Assembly (NCBI GenBank): GCA_008086245.1
Contig: VSIX01000139.1
Location: 21,952 to 85,951, forward strand
Origin: Candidatus Mcinerneyibacterium aminivorans
GTDB lineage: Bacteria > Macinerneyibacteriota > Macinerneyibacteria > Macinerneyibacteriales > Macinerneyibacteriaceae
DNA length: 64,000 nt
Direction: 5' to 3'
The notes below the pieces were generated by a model, which did no database searches, was not told where the DNA came from, and was given only the letters and a program-made list of their open reading frames with translations. A program made the position numbers and the translations under genes. Within the stretch, counting starts at the first letter, position 1, and every line of letters starts with the position of its first letter. Positions 1 through 8,518 of this stretch are shown here, piece by piece.

Positions 1-585
1 GAGGCACAGATTATTGATTTTGCAGATGAAATAGCCTATTTAAATCATGATATAGATGATGGACTGGTATCTAATCTATTAAAATGGGATGAGTTAAATG
101 CTGTAAATATATGGAAAATAAAATTAAATGAAACTAAAAGAAAATATAAAACCTGTAAGAATAAAAATATTATCAAATTTAGAACGATTAGTTCCTTAAT
201 TTCATATTTTATCAATGATATAATCAAAACAACTGAAAAAAATCTAAAAAAATATAATATTAGAAACTTTGATGATTTAAAGAATATAAACAAAAAGGTA
301 GTTGAGTTTTCCAAAGAGGCTGATGAGAATAGAAAACAGCTTAAAGAATTTTTATTTGAAAAAATGTATAACCATCCAAAAGTTATGAGAATGAGGGTCT
401 CTGCAGAAAGATCTATTAAGGAGCTGTTTAAGGCATATAAAAATTATCCCAGTATTATGCCGGTAAAATATCAGAGTGAGATAGATATTATAGGGATAAA
501 TCGAACTATAGCAGATTATATATCTTCTATGACCGATAGGTCTGCTCTTGAGGAGTACAGGAGTTTATACAGTGGCGGTATATAA
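1..585 (+). CDS. dgt: dGTPase-like HD phosphohydrolase, C-terminal part (gene runs off the left edge)
   Basis: The frame is open from the first base of the window to TAA at 583-585, so this is the last 194 residues of a longer gene. The visible start EAQIIDFADEIAYLNHDIDD carries the conserved segment of deoxyguanosinetriphosphate triphosphohydrolase-like proteins, with the metal-binding Asp followed by the HDxDDG-like motif. The C-terminal ADYISSMTDRSALEEY is also typical of the family. Family members hydrolyse dNTPs, often dGTP, to the nucleoside and triphosphate; substrate here is unknown. The catalytic HD pair lies mostly upstream of the window. The 3' end overlaps the start of ribD by 14 bases, so the two genes are probably cotranscribed. 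A generic HD-domain hydrolase is the alternative, but the motif order favours the dGTPase group. Confidence 0.85.
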   Translation, partial: EAQIIDFADEIAYLNHDIDDGLVSNLLKWDELNAVNIWKIKLNETKRKYKTCKNKNIIKFRTISSLISYFINDIIKTTEKNLKKYNIRNFDDLKNINKKVVEFSKEADENRKQLKEFLFEKMYNHPKVMRMRVSAERSIKELFKAYKNYPSIMPVKYQSEIDIIGINRTIADYISSMTDRSALEEYRSLYSGGI

Positions 586-1651
586 TAAGAAATTTATGAA
601 ACGGGCTTTAGAACTTGCTAAAAAAGCGGATGGAAGGGTTCAGCCTAATCCATATGTAGGGGCTGTTGTAGTGAAAGATAATAAAATAATAGGGGAGGGA
701 TATCATAAAAAATTTGGTGGTAAACATGCCGAACCTATTGCAATAGATAATGCCGGAGAAAGCTGCGAGGGGGCGGATCTATATGTTAATCTGGAGCCCT
801 GCAGTCACATGGGGAAAACGCCTCCATGCGTTGATAAAATAATTAGAAAAAAAATAAAAAGAGTATTCATTGGTATATCTGACCCCCACAAAAATGTGAA
901 GGGTGATGGGATTCTGAAATTAAAACAGGCTGGAATTGATGTGTATGTAAATATTCTTAGAGAAAAAGCTATAGAAATAAACAGAAAGTTTTTAACCCAT
1001 CTGGAAAAGAAAAGACCTTATATTTTATTGAAATATGCTATGACCCTTGATGGATACATTGCTACAGTATCGGGAGATTCTCAATGGATATCGAATGAAA
1101 AGTGCAGAAGAATAGTTCATCAAAAGAGACACAATTACCAGGGTATTCTTGTCGGGAGTTCAACAGTATTGTATGATAACCCAAGATTGTCAGCGAGAAA
1201 CAGAGAAAAGGGGTTTCAACCAAAACCTTATATCCTGGATATGGTTGGTGAAATTGATAATTTAGATTATAATGTATTTAACAGAAAGGCAGTTTTAATT
1301 ACTCCCAGTGATATTTATGATGAAAGGGGTATGGTAAAAATATATAGATTTGATAAAAAAAAGGATGATTTGAAAGATTTTATACTGGAAGTGTTTGAGA
1401 AAGGAAAACTCCATTCTTTAATGATAGAAGGAGGAGCAAAAACCTTAAGCTTTTTTATGGAAAACGGGTTGTTTGATGAGGTTAATGTTTTTATTTCTCC
1501 TAAATTTATAGGAGAAGGGGTTAATCCATTGAAATTTAATGGAATTTATAAAATAAAAGATGCAATTGAGATGAAAAATATTGAACATAAATCTGTTGGA
1601 GAAGATTTTATGCTGAAAGGGTTTAGGGAAAATGTTTACTGGATTGATTGA
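572..1651 (+). CDS. ribD: bifunctional diaminohydroxyphosphoribosylaminopyrimidine deaminase / 5-amino-6-(5-phosphoribosylamino)uracil reductase
   Basis: This enzyme carries out the second and third steps of riboflavin synthesis: deamination of the pyrimidine from GTP cyclohydrolase II, then NADPH-dependent reduction of the ribose. The N-terminal deaminase has the zinc site KHAEP (about residue 50) and EPCSHMGKTPPC. The C-terminal reductase begins near RPYILLKYAMTLDGYIA and includes SQWISNEKCRR and IEGGAKTL. I chose GTG at 572 because AGGAG lies eight bases upstream and the protein then begins like other RibD proteins (359 aa). A TTG at 548 and an ATG at 596 are possible but have poorer ribosome sites. 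It overlaps dgt upstream and ribE downstream, so it belongs to a translationally coupled operon. No FMN riboswitch is visible in the window. Confidence 0.93.
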   Translation: MAVYNKKFMKRALELAKKADGRVQPNPYVGAVVVKDNKIIGEGYHKKFGGKHAEPIAIDNAGESCEGADLYVNLEPCSHMGKTPPCVDKIIRKKIKRVFIGISDPHKNVKGDGILKLKQAGIDVYVNILREKAIEINRKFLTHLEKKRPYILLKYAMTLDGYIATVSGDSQWISNEKCRRIVHQKRHNYQGILVGSSTVLYDNPRLSARNREKGFQPKPYILDMVGEIDNLDYNVFNRKAVLITPSDIYDERGMVKIYRFDKKKDDLKDFILEVFEKGKLHSLMIEGGAKTLSFFMENGLFDEVNVFISPKFIGEGVNPLKFNGIYKIKDAIEMKNIEHKSVGEDFMLKGFRENVYWID

Positions 1652-2264
1652 AACAATAGGTATTCTAAGAGATACAAAAAAATTCTCCAATAAATTACTT
1701 GCAGGCATAGAGATAGAAAATTTTGAATCTGTAAAAACTGGAGATTCAATATCCTGTAATGGTGTGTGTTCAACTGTAGCAAAAATAGAGAATAATATTT
1801 ATTATTTTGAATATATGGCTGAAACTCTGGATAAGACTTATTTTGATGGATTAAAAAGGAACCAGAAAGTAAACATAGAGAGAGCCTTAATCTCAAACGG
1901 CCGTTTTGATGGTCATTTTGTACAGGGGCATGTAGATGAAGTTGGAAAAATAAAAAATATTTATAAAAAAAACAACAATATCAGCTTCCAGATTTCCTAC
2001 AGCAGTAAATTTGATAATTATATCATAAAAAAAGGATCCATTGCAGTTGATGGAGTTAGTTTGACAGTTGCTGATGTTAAAAAAGAATCTTTTAAGGTTA
2101 GTTTGATATCACATACATTTGAAAATACAAATTTCAAAAATAAAAATATTGGTGATCCGGTTAACCTGGAGTATGATTTAATTGGTAAATATCTGCATAA
2201 ATTTTATCAAAATTCAAAGAATGAAAATAGTTCAAATATTAGGGAGGTTCTAAAAGAATGGTAA
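1632..2264 (+). CDS. ribE: riboflavin synthase (alpha chain)
   Basis: Riboflavin synthase dismutates two molecules of 6,7-dimethyl-8-ribityllumazine into riboflavin and the ribitylamino-pyrimidinedione that is recycled by RibH. The protein starts with the family signature MFTGLIETIG and is 210 aa, the normal length. It has two tandem lumazine-binding domains: residues about 1-95 (NGVCSTV) and about 96-195 (GHFVQGHVDEVG, then VDGVSLTV). The start lies 20 bases inside ribD in another frame, and the end overlaps ribBA by seven bases. This packing indicates one riboflavin operon with coupled translation. Confidence 0.95.
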   Translation: MFTGLIETIGILRDTKKFSNKLLAGIEIENFESVKTGDSISCNGVCSTVAKIENNIYYFEYMAETLDKTYFDGLKRNQKVNIERALISNGRFDGHFVQGHVDEVGKIKNIYKKNNNISFQISYSSKFDNYIIKKGSIAVDGVSLTVADVKKESFKVSLISHTFENTNFKNKNIGDPVNLEYDLIGKYLHKFYQNSKNENSSNIREVLKEW

Positions 2265-3475
2265 TGGAAAGAGATATAAGTTCTATAGAAAAGGCCATAA
2301 ATGAGTTTCAAAGAGGCAATATGATAATCGTGGTAGATGATGAAGACAGGGAGAATGAAGGGGATTTAATAATCCCTGCTGAAAAGGTTACCCCCGAAGA
2401 TATAAATTTTATGACCAAGTACGGGAGGGGACTTGTTTGTTTATCGTTAACCGAAAAAAGAATAAATAAGCTTGGATTAAAAATGATGACAGAAGATAAC
2501 GAATCAATGCATGATACGGCCTTTACACAATCAATTGAAGCCAAACATGGAGTAACCACCGGAATTTCTGCTTATGATAGGTCTCATACAATAAAAACAG
2601 CTATTAAGGATAATGTTTCAAAAGATGAAATTGTTGTTCCGGGTCATATTTTTCCATTAAAGGCCAAGCCGGGAGGTGTGCTGGAGAGAGCCGGTCATAC
2701 TGAGGCAGCTGTAGATTTAACAAAACTTGCCGGACTTAAGCCATCTGGAGTAATATGCGAGATTATGGATGAAGATGGAACTATGATGAGGCTGCCAAAA
2801 TTAAAAAAATATGCCGCAGAACATGATTTAATAATAATAACAATAGCAGATTTGATACAATATAGATTAAAAAGAGATAAGTTTATGAAAAGAAAGGCAA
2901 AGGCGGATTTGCCAACAGAATACGGTCAATTCAAAATTTATGGTTATGAAAATGAAATTAATAAAAAGGAACATGTGGCCCTGGTTAAAGGTAATGTAAA
3001 TACTGATGAACCGGTACTTGTTAGGGTTCATTCAGAATGCTTAACCGGCGATGCATTTGGCAGTCAAAAATGTGATTGTGGAAATCAGCTTCATATTGCT
3101 ATGGAAATGATAGAAAAAGAAAATAGGGGAGTTTTGATATATTTAAGACAGGAGGGAAGAGGCATAGGTCTTCTCAATAAAATTAAGGCTTATCATCTTC
3201 AGGATAAAGGAATGGACACTGTAGAGGCGAATGTGGCTCTGGGGTTTCCCCCGGATTTGAGAAATTACGGTATTGGTGCACAGATATTAAGTGATTTGGG
3301 AGTAAAAAAGATTAAACTTTTAACCAACAATCCCAAAAAATTAGTCGGTTTATCCGGTTATGGAATGGAAATTCTTGAAAGAATTCCCCTTCAGGGAAAA
3401 GTTTGTAAACACAACATTGATTATATAAAAACAAAAAAAGAAAAAATGGGACATATGATAGAAGATGTTGATTGA
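2258..3475 (+). CDS. ribBA: bifunctional 3,4-dihydroxy-2-butanone 4-phosphate synthase / GTP cyclohydrolase II
   Basis: The two enzymes open both branches of riboflavin synthesis. The N-terminal RibB domain (about 1-205) makes the four-carbon donor from ribulose 5-phosphate and shows VVDDEDRENEGDLI, the acidic metal site, and FPLKAKPGGVLERAGHTEAA. The C-terminal RibA domain (about 206-400) opens GTP; its zinc cysteines are in HSECLTGDAFGSQKCDCG and its catalytic segment is LRQEGRGIGL. The length of 405 aa is normal for the fused form, and both active sites look intact. A GGGAGG site precedes ATG 2258; a second ATG at 2264 could also serve. It is flanked directly by ribE and ribH. Confidence 0.96.
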   Translation: MVMERDISSIEKAINEFQRGNMIIVVDDEDRENEGDLIIPAEKVTPEDINFMTKYGRGLVCLSLTEKRINKLGLKMMTEDNESMHDTAFTQSIEAKHGVTTGISAYDRSHTIKTAIKDNVSKDEIVVPGHIFPLKAKPGGVLERAGHTEAAVDLTKLAGLKPSGVICEIMDEDGTMMRLPKLKKYAAEHDLIIITIADLIQYRLKRDKFMKRKAKADLPTEYGQFKIYGYENEINKKEHVALVKGNVNTDEPVLVRVHSECLTGDAFGSQKCDCGNQLHIAMEMIEKENRGVLIYLRQEGRGIGLLNKIKAYHLQDKGMDTVEANVALGFPPDLRNYGIGAQILSDLGVKKIKLLTNNPKKLVGLSGYGMEILERIPLQGKVCKHNIDYIKTKKEKMGHMIEDVD

Positions 3476-3495
3476 ATAAATTTAAGGAGGTAAAT

Positions 3496-3957
3496 ATGAA
3501 TATAATTGAGGGTAATTTACTTGCAAAAGACAGGAAAATTGCTATAATAGTATCTAGATTTAATGAATTTATTAATAATAAGCTGCTTGAAGGAGCCAGA
3601 GATTGTATAAATAGACATGAAGGAAATGATGAGTTAATTGATGTTTATTATGTGCCGGGAGCGTTTGAAATACCATATCTTTTGAGAAAAATAGTTGATA
3701 AGGATAAATATGATGGCATTATCTGTCTTGGAACGGTTATTCGAGGTGAAACTCCTCATTTTAATTATGTTGCTTCTGAAGTATCAAAAGGGATTGCTAA
3801 AATAAGTATGGAGGGGAAACTTCCAGTAACTTATGGTATTTTAACTACCGACACAATCGAGCAGGCGATTGAAAGAGCAGGAACTAAAATGGGTAATAAA
3901 GGATGGGATGCCGCTATATCCCTTCTTGAATTGATGGATTTGAAAGAAAAAATTTAA
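3496..3957 (+). CDS. ribH: 6,7-dimethyl-8-ribityllumazine synthase
   Basis: RibH condenses the dihydroxybutanone phosphate made by RibB with the ribitylaminouracil to give lumazine, the substrate of RibE. The chosen ATG at 3496 follows a strong AAGGAGG site at 3484-3490 and gives a 153-aa protein of normal size. An upstream in-frame ATG at 3472 overlaps the ribBA end but would add eight atypical residues. Conserved segments are IIVSRFNEF, the phosphate and ribityl region VPGAFEIP, and GTVIRGETPHFNYV, which contains the catalytic His. The enzyme usually assembles into pentamers or icosahedral capsids; nothing here shows which. Confidence 0.95.
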   Translation: MNIIEGNLLAKDRKIAIIVSRFNEFINNKLLEGARDCINRHEGNDELIDVYYVPGAFEIPYLLRKIVDKDKYDGIICLGTVIRGETPHFNYVASEVSKGIAKISMEGKLPVTYGILTTDTIEQAIERAGTKMGNKGWDAAISLLELMDLKEKI

Positions 3958-3967
3958 TGGAAGAAAT

Positions 3968-4387
3968 ATGGTTGTAGATAAATCAATAATAAAGTATAAA
4001 AAAATTGCCAGGGAATATGCGCTGCAGGCGCTTTACAATTATCTGTTTAATAATTACAAGGATAGAAAGCATTTCATAAGAGATTTCTATCAATATTTAG
4101 CTCCAGACCTTAATGACAAATCAAAAATATATTTTGAAAAAATATTTCATGGAACTATAAAAAACCTGGATAATATTAATAAATATATTTCTAAATATTT
4201 TAAGGGGAATTTTGATAATTTAAATGTTATTGAAAAAGCAATAATTTATTTTTCTATTCATCAGATGATTTATATGAAAGAGGATAAAAAACTTGTTATT
4301 TCTGAGAGTTTGCGAATAAGCGATAAATTTATTGGGAAACTCTTTTCAAAAAAACTGAATGCTTTTTTGGACAAAGTAGAAAATTAG
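3968..4387 (+). CDS. nusB: transcription antitermination / rRNA processing factor NusB
   Basis: NusB binds boxA RNA with S10 (NusE) and helps RNA polymerase read through rRNA operons. The 139-aa, all-helical, Lys-rich protein shows the family pattern: AREYALQALYNY near the N-terminus, and NVIEKAIIYFSIHQMIY followed by VISESLRISDKF in the second half. It lies 10 bases after ribH; ribH-nusB is a very common pairing in bacteria and supports the call. The ribosome site (GGAAGA) is weak and close to the ATG. Sequence similarity is diluted by the high Lys/Ile/Asn content, so I am slightly less sure than for the rib genes. Confidence 0.87.
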   Translation: MVVDKSIIKYKKIAREYALQALYNYLFNNYKDRKHFIRDFYQYLAPDLNDKSKIYFEKIFHGTIKNLDNINKYISKYFKGNFDNLNVIEKAIIYFSIHQMIYMKEDKKLVISESLRISDKFIGKLFSKKLNAFLDKVEN

Positions 4388-4399
4388 AGCAGGAGAATT

Positions 4400-5197
4400 A
4401 TGAAATTTGCGATTATTTCCGATATTCATGGTAACTATGAAGCATTTAAATCCTTATTAATGAATTTAAAAGAGAAAGATATCAATCATATAATTAATCT
4501 TGGGGATATTGTGGGATATGGTGCAGATCCTATAAAATGTATTGAAACTATTATGTATATGAATGGAGAGGAAGTTTCGAATCTGGATCGCAATGAAAAA
4601 AGAATAGCAACGGGATTCCGGATAAAAAATATTATGGGGAACCATGATTCGGCAGTTGTTAACTTTACCGATGTTAGGTTTTTTAACAGAATGGCATATG
4701 AAGCCATAATTTGGACAAAAGAACAGCTGAAGCATGAACATAAATCCTTTTTAAAAAAAATACAGTTATCGCATCAAATAAATGAAAAATATTACTTTTA
4801 TCACTCAACCCCTACAGAAATTGAAGAATGGAATTATATCCATGATAAATCTCTTGCAAAATATTATTTTAATAAACTGGAAAAAAAATATATTTTTGTA
4901 GGACACACCCATAGTCTAAGATTTTTTATTTTTAGAGAAGATAATGATAAAATTATAGATGTTTATCCCGAAAAAAAGATCTGGGAGTTAATTGAAGGAT
5001 ATAAATATATACTTAATCCTGGGAGTATTGGACAGCCCCGGGATGGGAATTTTATGCCATCCTACTTGATCCTTGATACTAAAAGGAATAAAGTGCATGT
5101 AGAAAGATATGAATACGATGTCAATACTGCTATGAAAAAGATTACTGATGCGGGCCTGCCTTATTTCCTTGCAGAAAGATTAAGAGTTGGCAAATAA
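4400..5197 (+). CDS. calcineurin-like metallophosphoesterase
   Basis: A 265-aa protein of the metallophosphatase superfamily. All metal-binding motifs are visible: SDIHGNYEA (residue about 8), NLGDIVGYG (about 34), MGNHDSAV (about 79) and VGHTHSLRF near residue 168. The phrase GDIVGYGADP is typical of the YfcE/diadenosine tetraphosphatase-like branch that acts on small phosphodiesters or phosphoproteins; the substrate cannot be deduced. There is no signal peptide, so it is cytoplasmic. An AGGAG site lies just before ATG 4400. It sits between nusB and the OmpA-family gene on the same strand with short gaps, so it probably shares a transcript with them. Confidence 0.85.
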   Translation: MKFAIISDIHGNYEAFKSLLMNLKEKDINHIINLGDIVGYGADPIKCIETIMYMNGEEVSNLDRNEKRIATGFRIKNIMGNHDSAVVNFTDVRFFNRMAYEAIIWTKEQLKHEHKSFLKKIQLSHQINEKYYFYHSTPTEIEEWNYIHDKSLAKYYFNKLEKKYIFVGHTHSLRFFIFREDNDKIIDVYPEKKIWELIEGYKYILNPGSIGQPRDGNFMPSYLILDTKRNKVHVERYEYDVNTAMKKITDAGLPYFLAERLRVGK

Positions 5198-5213
5198 ATC
5201 GAAAGGGGGATTT

Positions 5214-7349
5214 ATGAAGAAGATTTTAATAATGATTGTTTTTATGTCAATTGTGTTTACACCGTTAATGGCAAAAGATGGAGAACTACAAACTTCCTAT
5301 TTATATGAAAATACAAGATTATTGCAAATGGATGGATATTCTTTTGGTATGGGTGGTGCTTCCGTTGGTGTTTTAGGAAAATCTTTTAATTTAAACAACC
5401 ATGCCAAAGATGCATTTTTGAGAGGTTTCGATGTTTCGGCGGGTATGAATATGCTTTATTACAATGATTATTTCGAAAGTTATACGGCCCAGAGTTATTT
5501 TGGCAGTATAAATTTTCCATTAAAAGACTGGTTTATGGTTAATATAACTGGAATAAATAATTATCTACTTCTACCTAAAAGAGATGTCGCTAATCAGTGG
5601 GACTCGCTGGAACTTACAAAAAATTATTCTTCTACTTTGTTTTTTACTCTGGCTAGAAAAGTAAACTTAACTCCTAAGACACAGCTTGGGCTCGGGTTTA
5701 CCGGTAAATATGTGGATCAAACAGTTCTGTTTGATTATAGAAGTGATTATGTAGTACTGGAGGATGCTCCTGGAAAATATACATTGGGTAAAGGATTTGG
5801 AGCGGATGTTTCAATGATTGCAAGGTTTCAGCTTGGAAGCAGCACATATTTTAATATGGGAGGCTCCCTTATTGATGTTGTTGCTCCTCTTAATGTAGTA
5901 ATGGGTAAATATTTTGGTGCAGGACTTGAGATTAATCATGTTTTATTTTATAAAAATGCGAAATTGAATCTTGCAGGAGATTATCTAATAAACCATTCAG
6001 ATTCTACCAGAATGAGTTTTGGAATAGAGGAATGGATATTAAATGAAAGACTGGCTTTGCGTTTGGGTTTTGTGGATACAAAAATTACAGCTATGGATAA
6101 CAAAAAAGCGTTTACCTATGACCCGGATGGGGCTATAAATTCTGTATATAATGATTATGATAGTTTGAATTTAGGATATAATCTTTATAACCCTAAAGAA
6201 CAGATAACTATGGGGCTGGGATTTAAAGCCGGTGGCTTTGAAGCTAACTTTTCATATGCTTTAGGTAGTGAATATACTGGCAACTCAATGAGCTTTGATA
6301 TCGCCTACACCGGAGAAGAAGTTAAAAAATCAACCTATAAATTTGAACCTAAAATAGAGCTTCAATCCAACTATAAATATTTTTCACCTAACGGAGATGG
6401 CAAAAGGGATCAGGTTATATTTTTTATGAATCCTAAGAACATTGAGGAAATTGGGAAATGGAAACTTGAAATTTACAATAGTTCAGCGGATTTGGTTAAA
6501 GGCTTTAAAGGCAAGAAATCAGTACCCAAGCAAATTACATGGGATGGAAAAGATAAAAATAACAAAACACTACCTGATGGTGAATATTATGCTTTAACAG
6601 AAATTGAAGATATATACGGGAATGTTGGTAGCTCACAAAAAGTAAAATTTAAAATTATGAAGAAATCACCAAGTGTAGATTTGACTTTTATGCCCGACAA
6701 ACTTCATCCTGGTTCAGAAAAGTTTAAATTTATGGTAACTCAAATGGAGTCAGTTGAAATAATAAAAACTAAAATTGTAATTATGAAAGAAGACGAAAAA
6801 ATTGATGAAATTACATATGATGGGTTCAAGGATTCTTTTAAATGGAACGGGATATACGGGGATAACAATTATCCAGAAAAGGGCGAAGAGCTTACTGCTT
6901 ATTGTGAACTAACAGATAACGCCGGAAATACGGGAAAAAGTGTTCTTGTTAATATTCCAGTTGGTGAAAAAGTAGTTGAGGAAGATAAAAAAGAAGTAAA
7001 AATGCCAGAAATATTCATTGCAGCAAGAATAAGATTTGCTACAAGTTCATCAAAGCTTCCGTCAAGTGCAAAAGAAGAACTTGATGAGGTAGTTGAAATG
7101 TTGAACAAAAAGAAACAATTGAAGATTAGAATAGAAGGACATACTGATAGCCGAGGTGCTGCACAGACAAATTATAAATTATCTTTAGATAGGGCAAATG
7201 TGGTTAAGGAATATCTTATCGATGAAGGCGTTCCGGAAGATAGAATGGTAGTAGTAGGATATGGAGAAGATATGCCTATTGATAGCAATAACACTGAAAA
7301 AGGAAGAAAAAATAATAGAAGAGTAGATGTTATAGTAATTTCTGATTAA
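5214..7349 (+). CDS. OmpA-family outer-membrane protein with barrel-like N-terminus, FlgD-type Ig domain and peptidoglycan-binding C-terminus
   Basis: A 711-aa envelope protein with three parts. Residues 1-23 are a signal peptide (MKKILIMIVFMSIVFTPLMA). Residues about 25-360 alternate aromatic and polar residues and open with GYSFGMGGASVGV, like PorV/TraF-type outer-membrane barrels. Residues about 370-480 match the FlgD-like Ig fold (YFSPNGDGKRDQVIF, then ITWDGKDKNNKTLPDGEYYA). The last 120 residues are an OmpA domain that binds peptidoglycan: IRFATSSSKLPSSAKEEL, EGHTDSRGAAQTNYKLS, GRKNNRRVDVIV. The start at 5214 follows AAAGGGGGA; the nine codons upstream do not look like a signal peptide. 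It likely tethers the outer membrane to the wall. A rho-independent terminator follows 11 bases after the stop. Confidence 0.82.
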   Translation: MKKILIMIVFMSIVFTPLMAKDGELQTSYLYENTRLLQMDGYSFGMGGASVGVLGKSFNLNNHAKDAFLRGFDVSAGMNMLYYNDYFESYTAQSYFGSINFPLKDWFMVNITGINNYLLLPKRDVANQWDSLELTKNYSSTLFFTLARKVNLTPKTQLGLGFTGKYVDQTVLFDYRSDYVVLEDAPGKYTLGKGFGADVSMIARFQLGSSTYFNMGGSLIDVVAPLNVVMGKYFGAGLEINHVLFYKNAKLNLAGDYLINHSDSTRMSFGIEEWILNERLALRLGFVDTKITAMDNKKAFTYDPDGAINSVYNDYDSLNLGYNLYNPKEQITMGLGFKAGGFEANFSYALGSEYTGNSMSFDIAYTGEEVKKSTYKFEPKIELQSNYKYFSPNGDGKRDQVIFFMNPKNIEEIGKWKLEIYNSSADLVKGFKGKKSVPKQITWDGKDKNNKTLPDGEYYALTEIEDIYGNVGSSQKVKFKIMKKSPSVDLTFMPDKLHPGSEKFKFMVTQMESVEIIKTKIVIMKEDEKIDEITYDGFKDSFKWNGIYGDNNYPEKGEELTAYCELTDNAGNTGKSVLVNIPVGEKVVEEDKKEVKMPEIFIAARIRFATSSSKLPSSAKEELDEVVEMLNKKKQLKIRIEGHTDSRGAAQTNYKLSLDRANVVKEYLIDEGVPEDRMVVVGYGEDMPIDSNNTEKGRKNNRRVDVIVISD

Positions 7350-7359
7350 TAAATATAAT

Positions 7360-7391
7360 AAAAACAGCCCGTAATGTTACGGGCTGTTTTT
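7360..7391. terminator. bidirectional rho-independent terminator
   Basis: A GC-rich perfect inverted repeat (CAGCCCGTAA / TTACGGGCTG) is flanked by A-rich sequence on the left and a T run on the right, so it can terminate both the OmpA gene (+) and the convergent DUF4388 gene (-). The minus-strand stop codon (7377-7379) lies inside the hairpin. Confidence 0.85.
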
Positions 7392-8516
7392 ATAAAAAGT
7401 AATTTTGATATCATCCGGAGTATCAATTTGGGTATCTTTCCCTCCGGAAATAATTTGATTATCTTTTATTATTATTTTATTTCCCCAGCTGTCATTTTCC
7501 GGGTAATTCATAAGGTTGTTTTCTTTATAGTATTTTATAATCTCAAGGATATTTTCTGTTTGTCCGGTTTTGATTGATGTTGAAGAATATTTATTTGTAA
7601 AAATGTTTAAATAAGAATTATCATAAATTAAATTTGTTAAAAAGATATAAACAAAAATCAGGAAAATAATTACCGGGATAACTTCTTCTAAAGTAGTTAG
7701 AATTCTTTGAAAAAAAATGTTTTTGATATTTTTGGATTGATCTTCTGCTTTTATTTCTTCTGCCGTGTCATTTTCTTCAACCTGGTCTGAATCTTTTCCT
7801 GTTTCACTTTTTTGGAATTCAATTACATCTCTATCCAGAAAGGAGGATAGAATGCTGAGAAAATTAATAGGACTGACAATTGATGTTTTGTTTATTACTT
7901 CTATGATATTATAATTATTATATCTAATAAGGTTAAAAATTTTCTTTTCTTCAGGGTTTAAAGGACCTGAAAGGTTGTTTTTTATTTTAATTTTATCTGT
8001 ATAATCGATATTGAAATCCTCAAATGTTTGCAGGTTTTGTTTAATTTTTTCCTGAATATTAATTATTTGCTTCAGGGTTATTGAATAAGGAATTTGCGGA
8101 GTTCTTTCCGGGAGTTTTCCCTCCTGGAAATTGATTTTCTTATTAGTTATTGTATTTAGCAGAAATATTATATATTGAATTTTATATTTGAAAAGCTGAA
8201 AAAGTGTTATTTGATCAATAGTATTTCTTTCAAGAAATATATCCCCTAAAAAACTTTCTGGATTATTTTCCTGTTCCTTGAGTGCTTCTTTTAATTCTTT
8301 TTCTGTTATATGTTTATAATTAAGCAGTATTTGACCCAGAAGTTTGCTATTTTCGGATGGTTCTATTTCGATAAAGACGATTTCCCCGCTTGCGAAATAA
8401 AGATAAAAATTTTTATTATTTTCTTTTCTTGGGGTAATGATTTCCAGTGTGCCGGATTTGTTATTTAGAGCAATTTCTTCTAGGATATTAATTATATCAT
8501 TATTTTTTTCATTCAT
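7377..8516 (-). CDS. DUF4388-type protein with transmembrane segment and pseudopilin-like C-terminal domain
   Basis: The 379-aa protein is a mosaic. Residues about 1-55 resemble the DUF4388 (PatA-like) module: KSGTLEI followed by YLYFASGEIVFIE. Residues about 58-110 resemble the N-terminal domain of PilB/GspE ATPases (LLGQILLNYKHITEKEL, then FLGDIFLERNTID). A middle region contains PLNPEEKKIFNLI. A single membrane segment lies near residue 285 (VIPVIIFLIFVYIFL). The C-terminal 60 residues (YYKENNLMNYPENDSWGNKI, then GGKDTQIDTPDDI) look like the globular end of a type II secretion major pseudopilin. I infer a membrane regulatory or assembly factor; the exact function is unknown. Its start lies two bases after the stop of the TPR gene, so both form one operon. 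Confidence 0.6.
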   Translation of the reverse strand: MNEKNNDIINILEEIALNNKSGTLEIITPRKENNKNFYLYFASGEIVFIEIEPSENSKLLGQILLNYKHITEKELKEALKEQENNPESFLGDIFLERNTIDQITLFQLFKYKIQYIIFLLNTITNKKINFQEGKLPERTPQIPYSITLKQIINIQEKIKQNLQTFEDFNIDYTDKIKIKNNLSGPLNPEEKKIFNLIRYNNYNIIEVINKTSIVSPINFLSILSSFLDRDVIEFQKSETGKDSDQVEENDTAEEIKAEDQSKNIKNIFFQRILTTLEEVIPVIIFLIFVYIFLTNLIYDNSYLNIFTNKYSSTSIKTGQTENILEIIKYYKENNLMNYPENDSWGNKIIIKDNQIISGGKDTQIDTPDDIKITFYKNSP

Positions 8517-8518
8517 TA

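Noticed and set aside
1..600. Possible FMN riboswitch for the rib operon
   Set aside because: ribD overlaps the coding end of dgt and no RFN-like structure is present; any riboswitch would lie left of the window.
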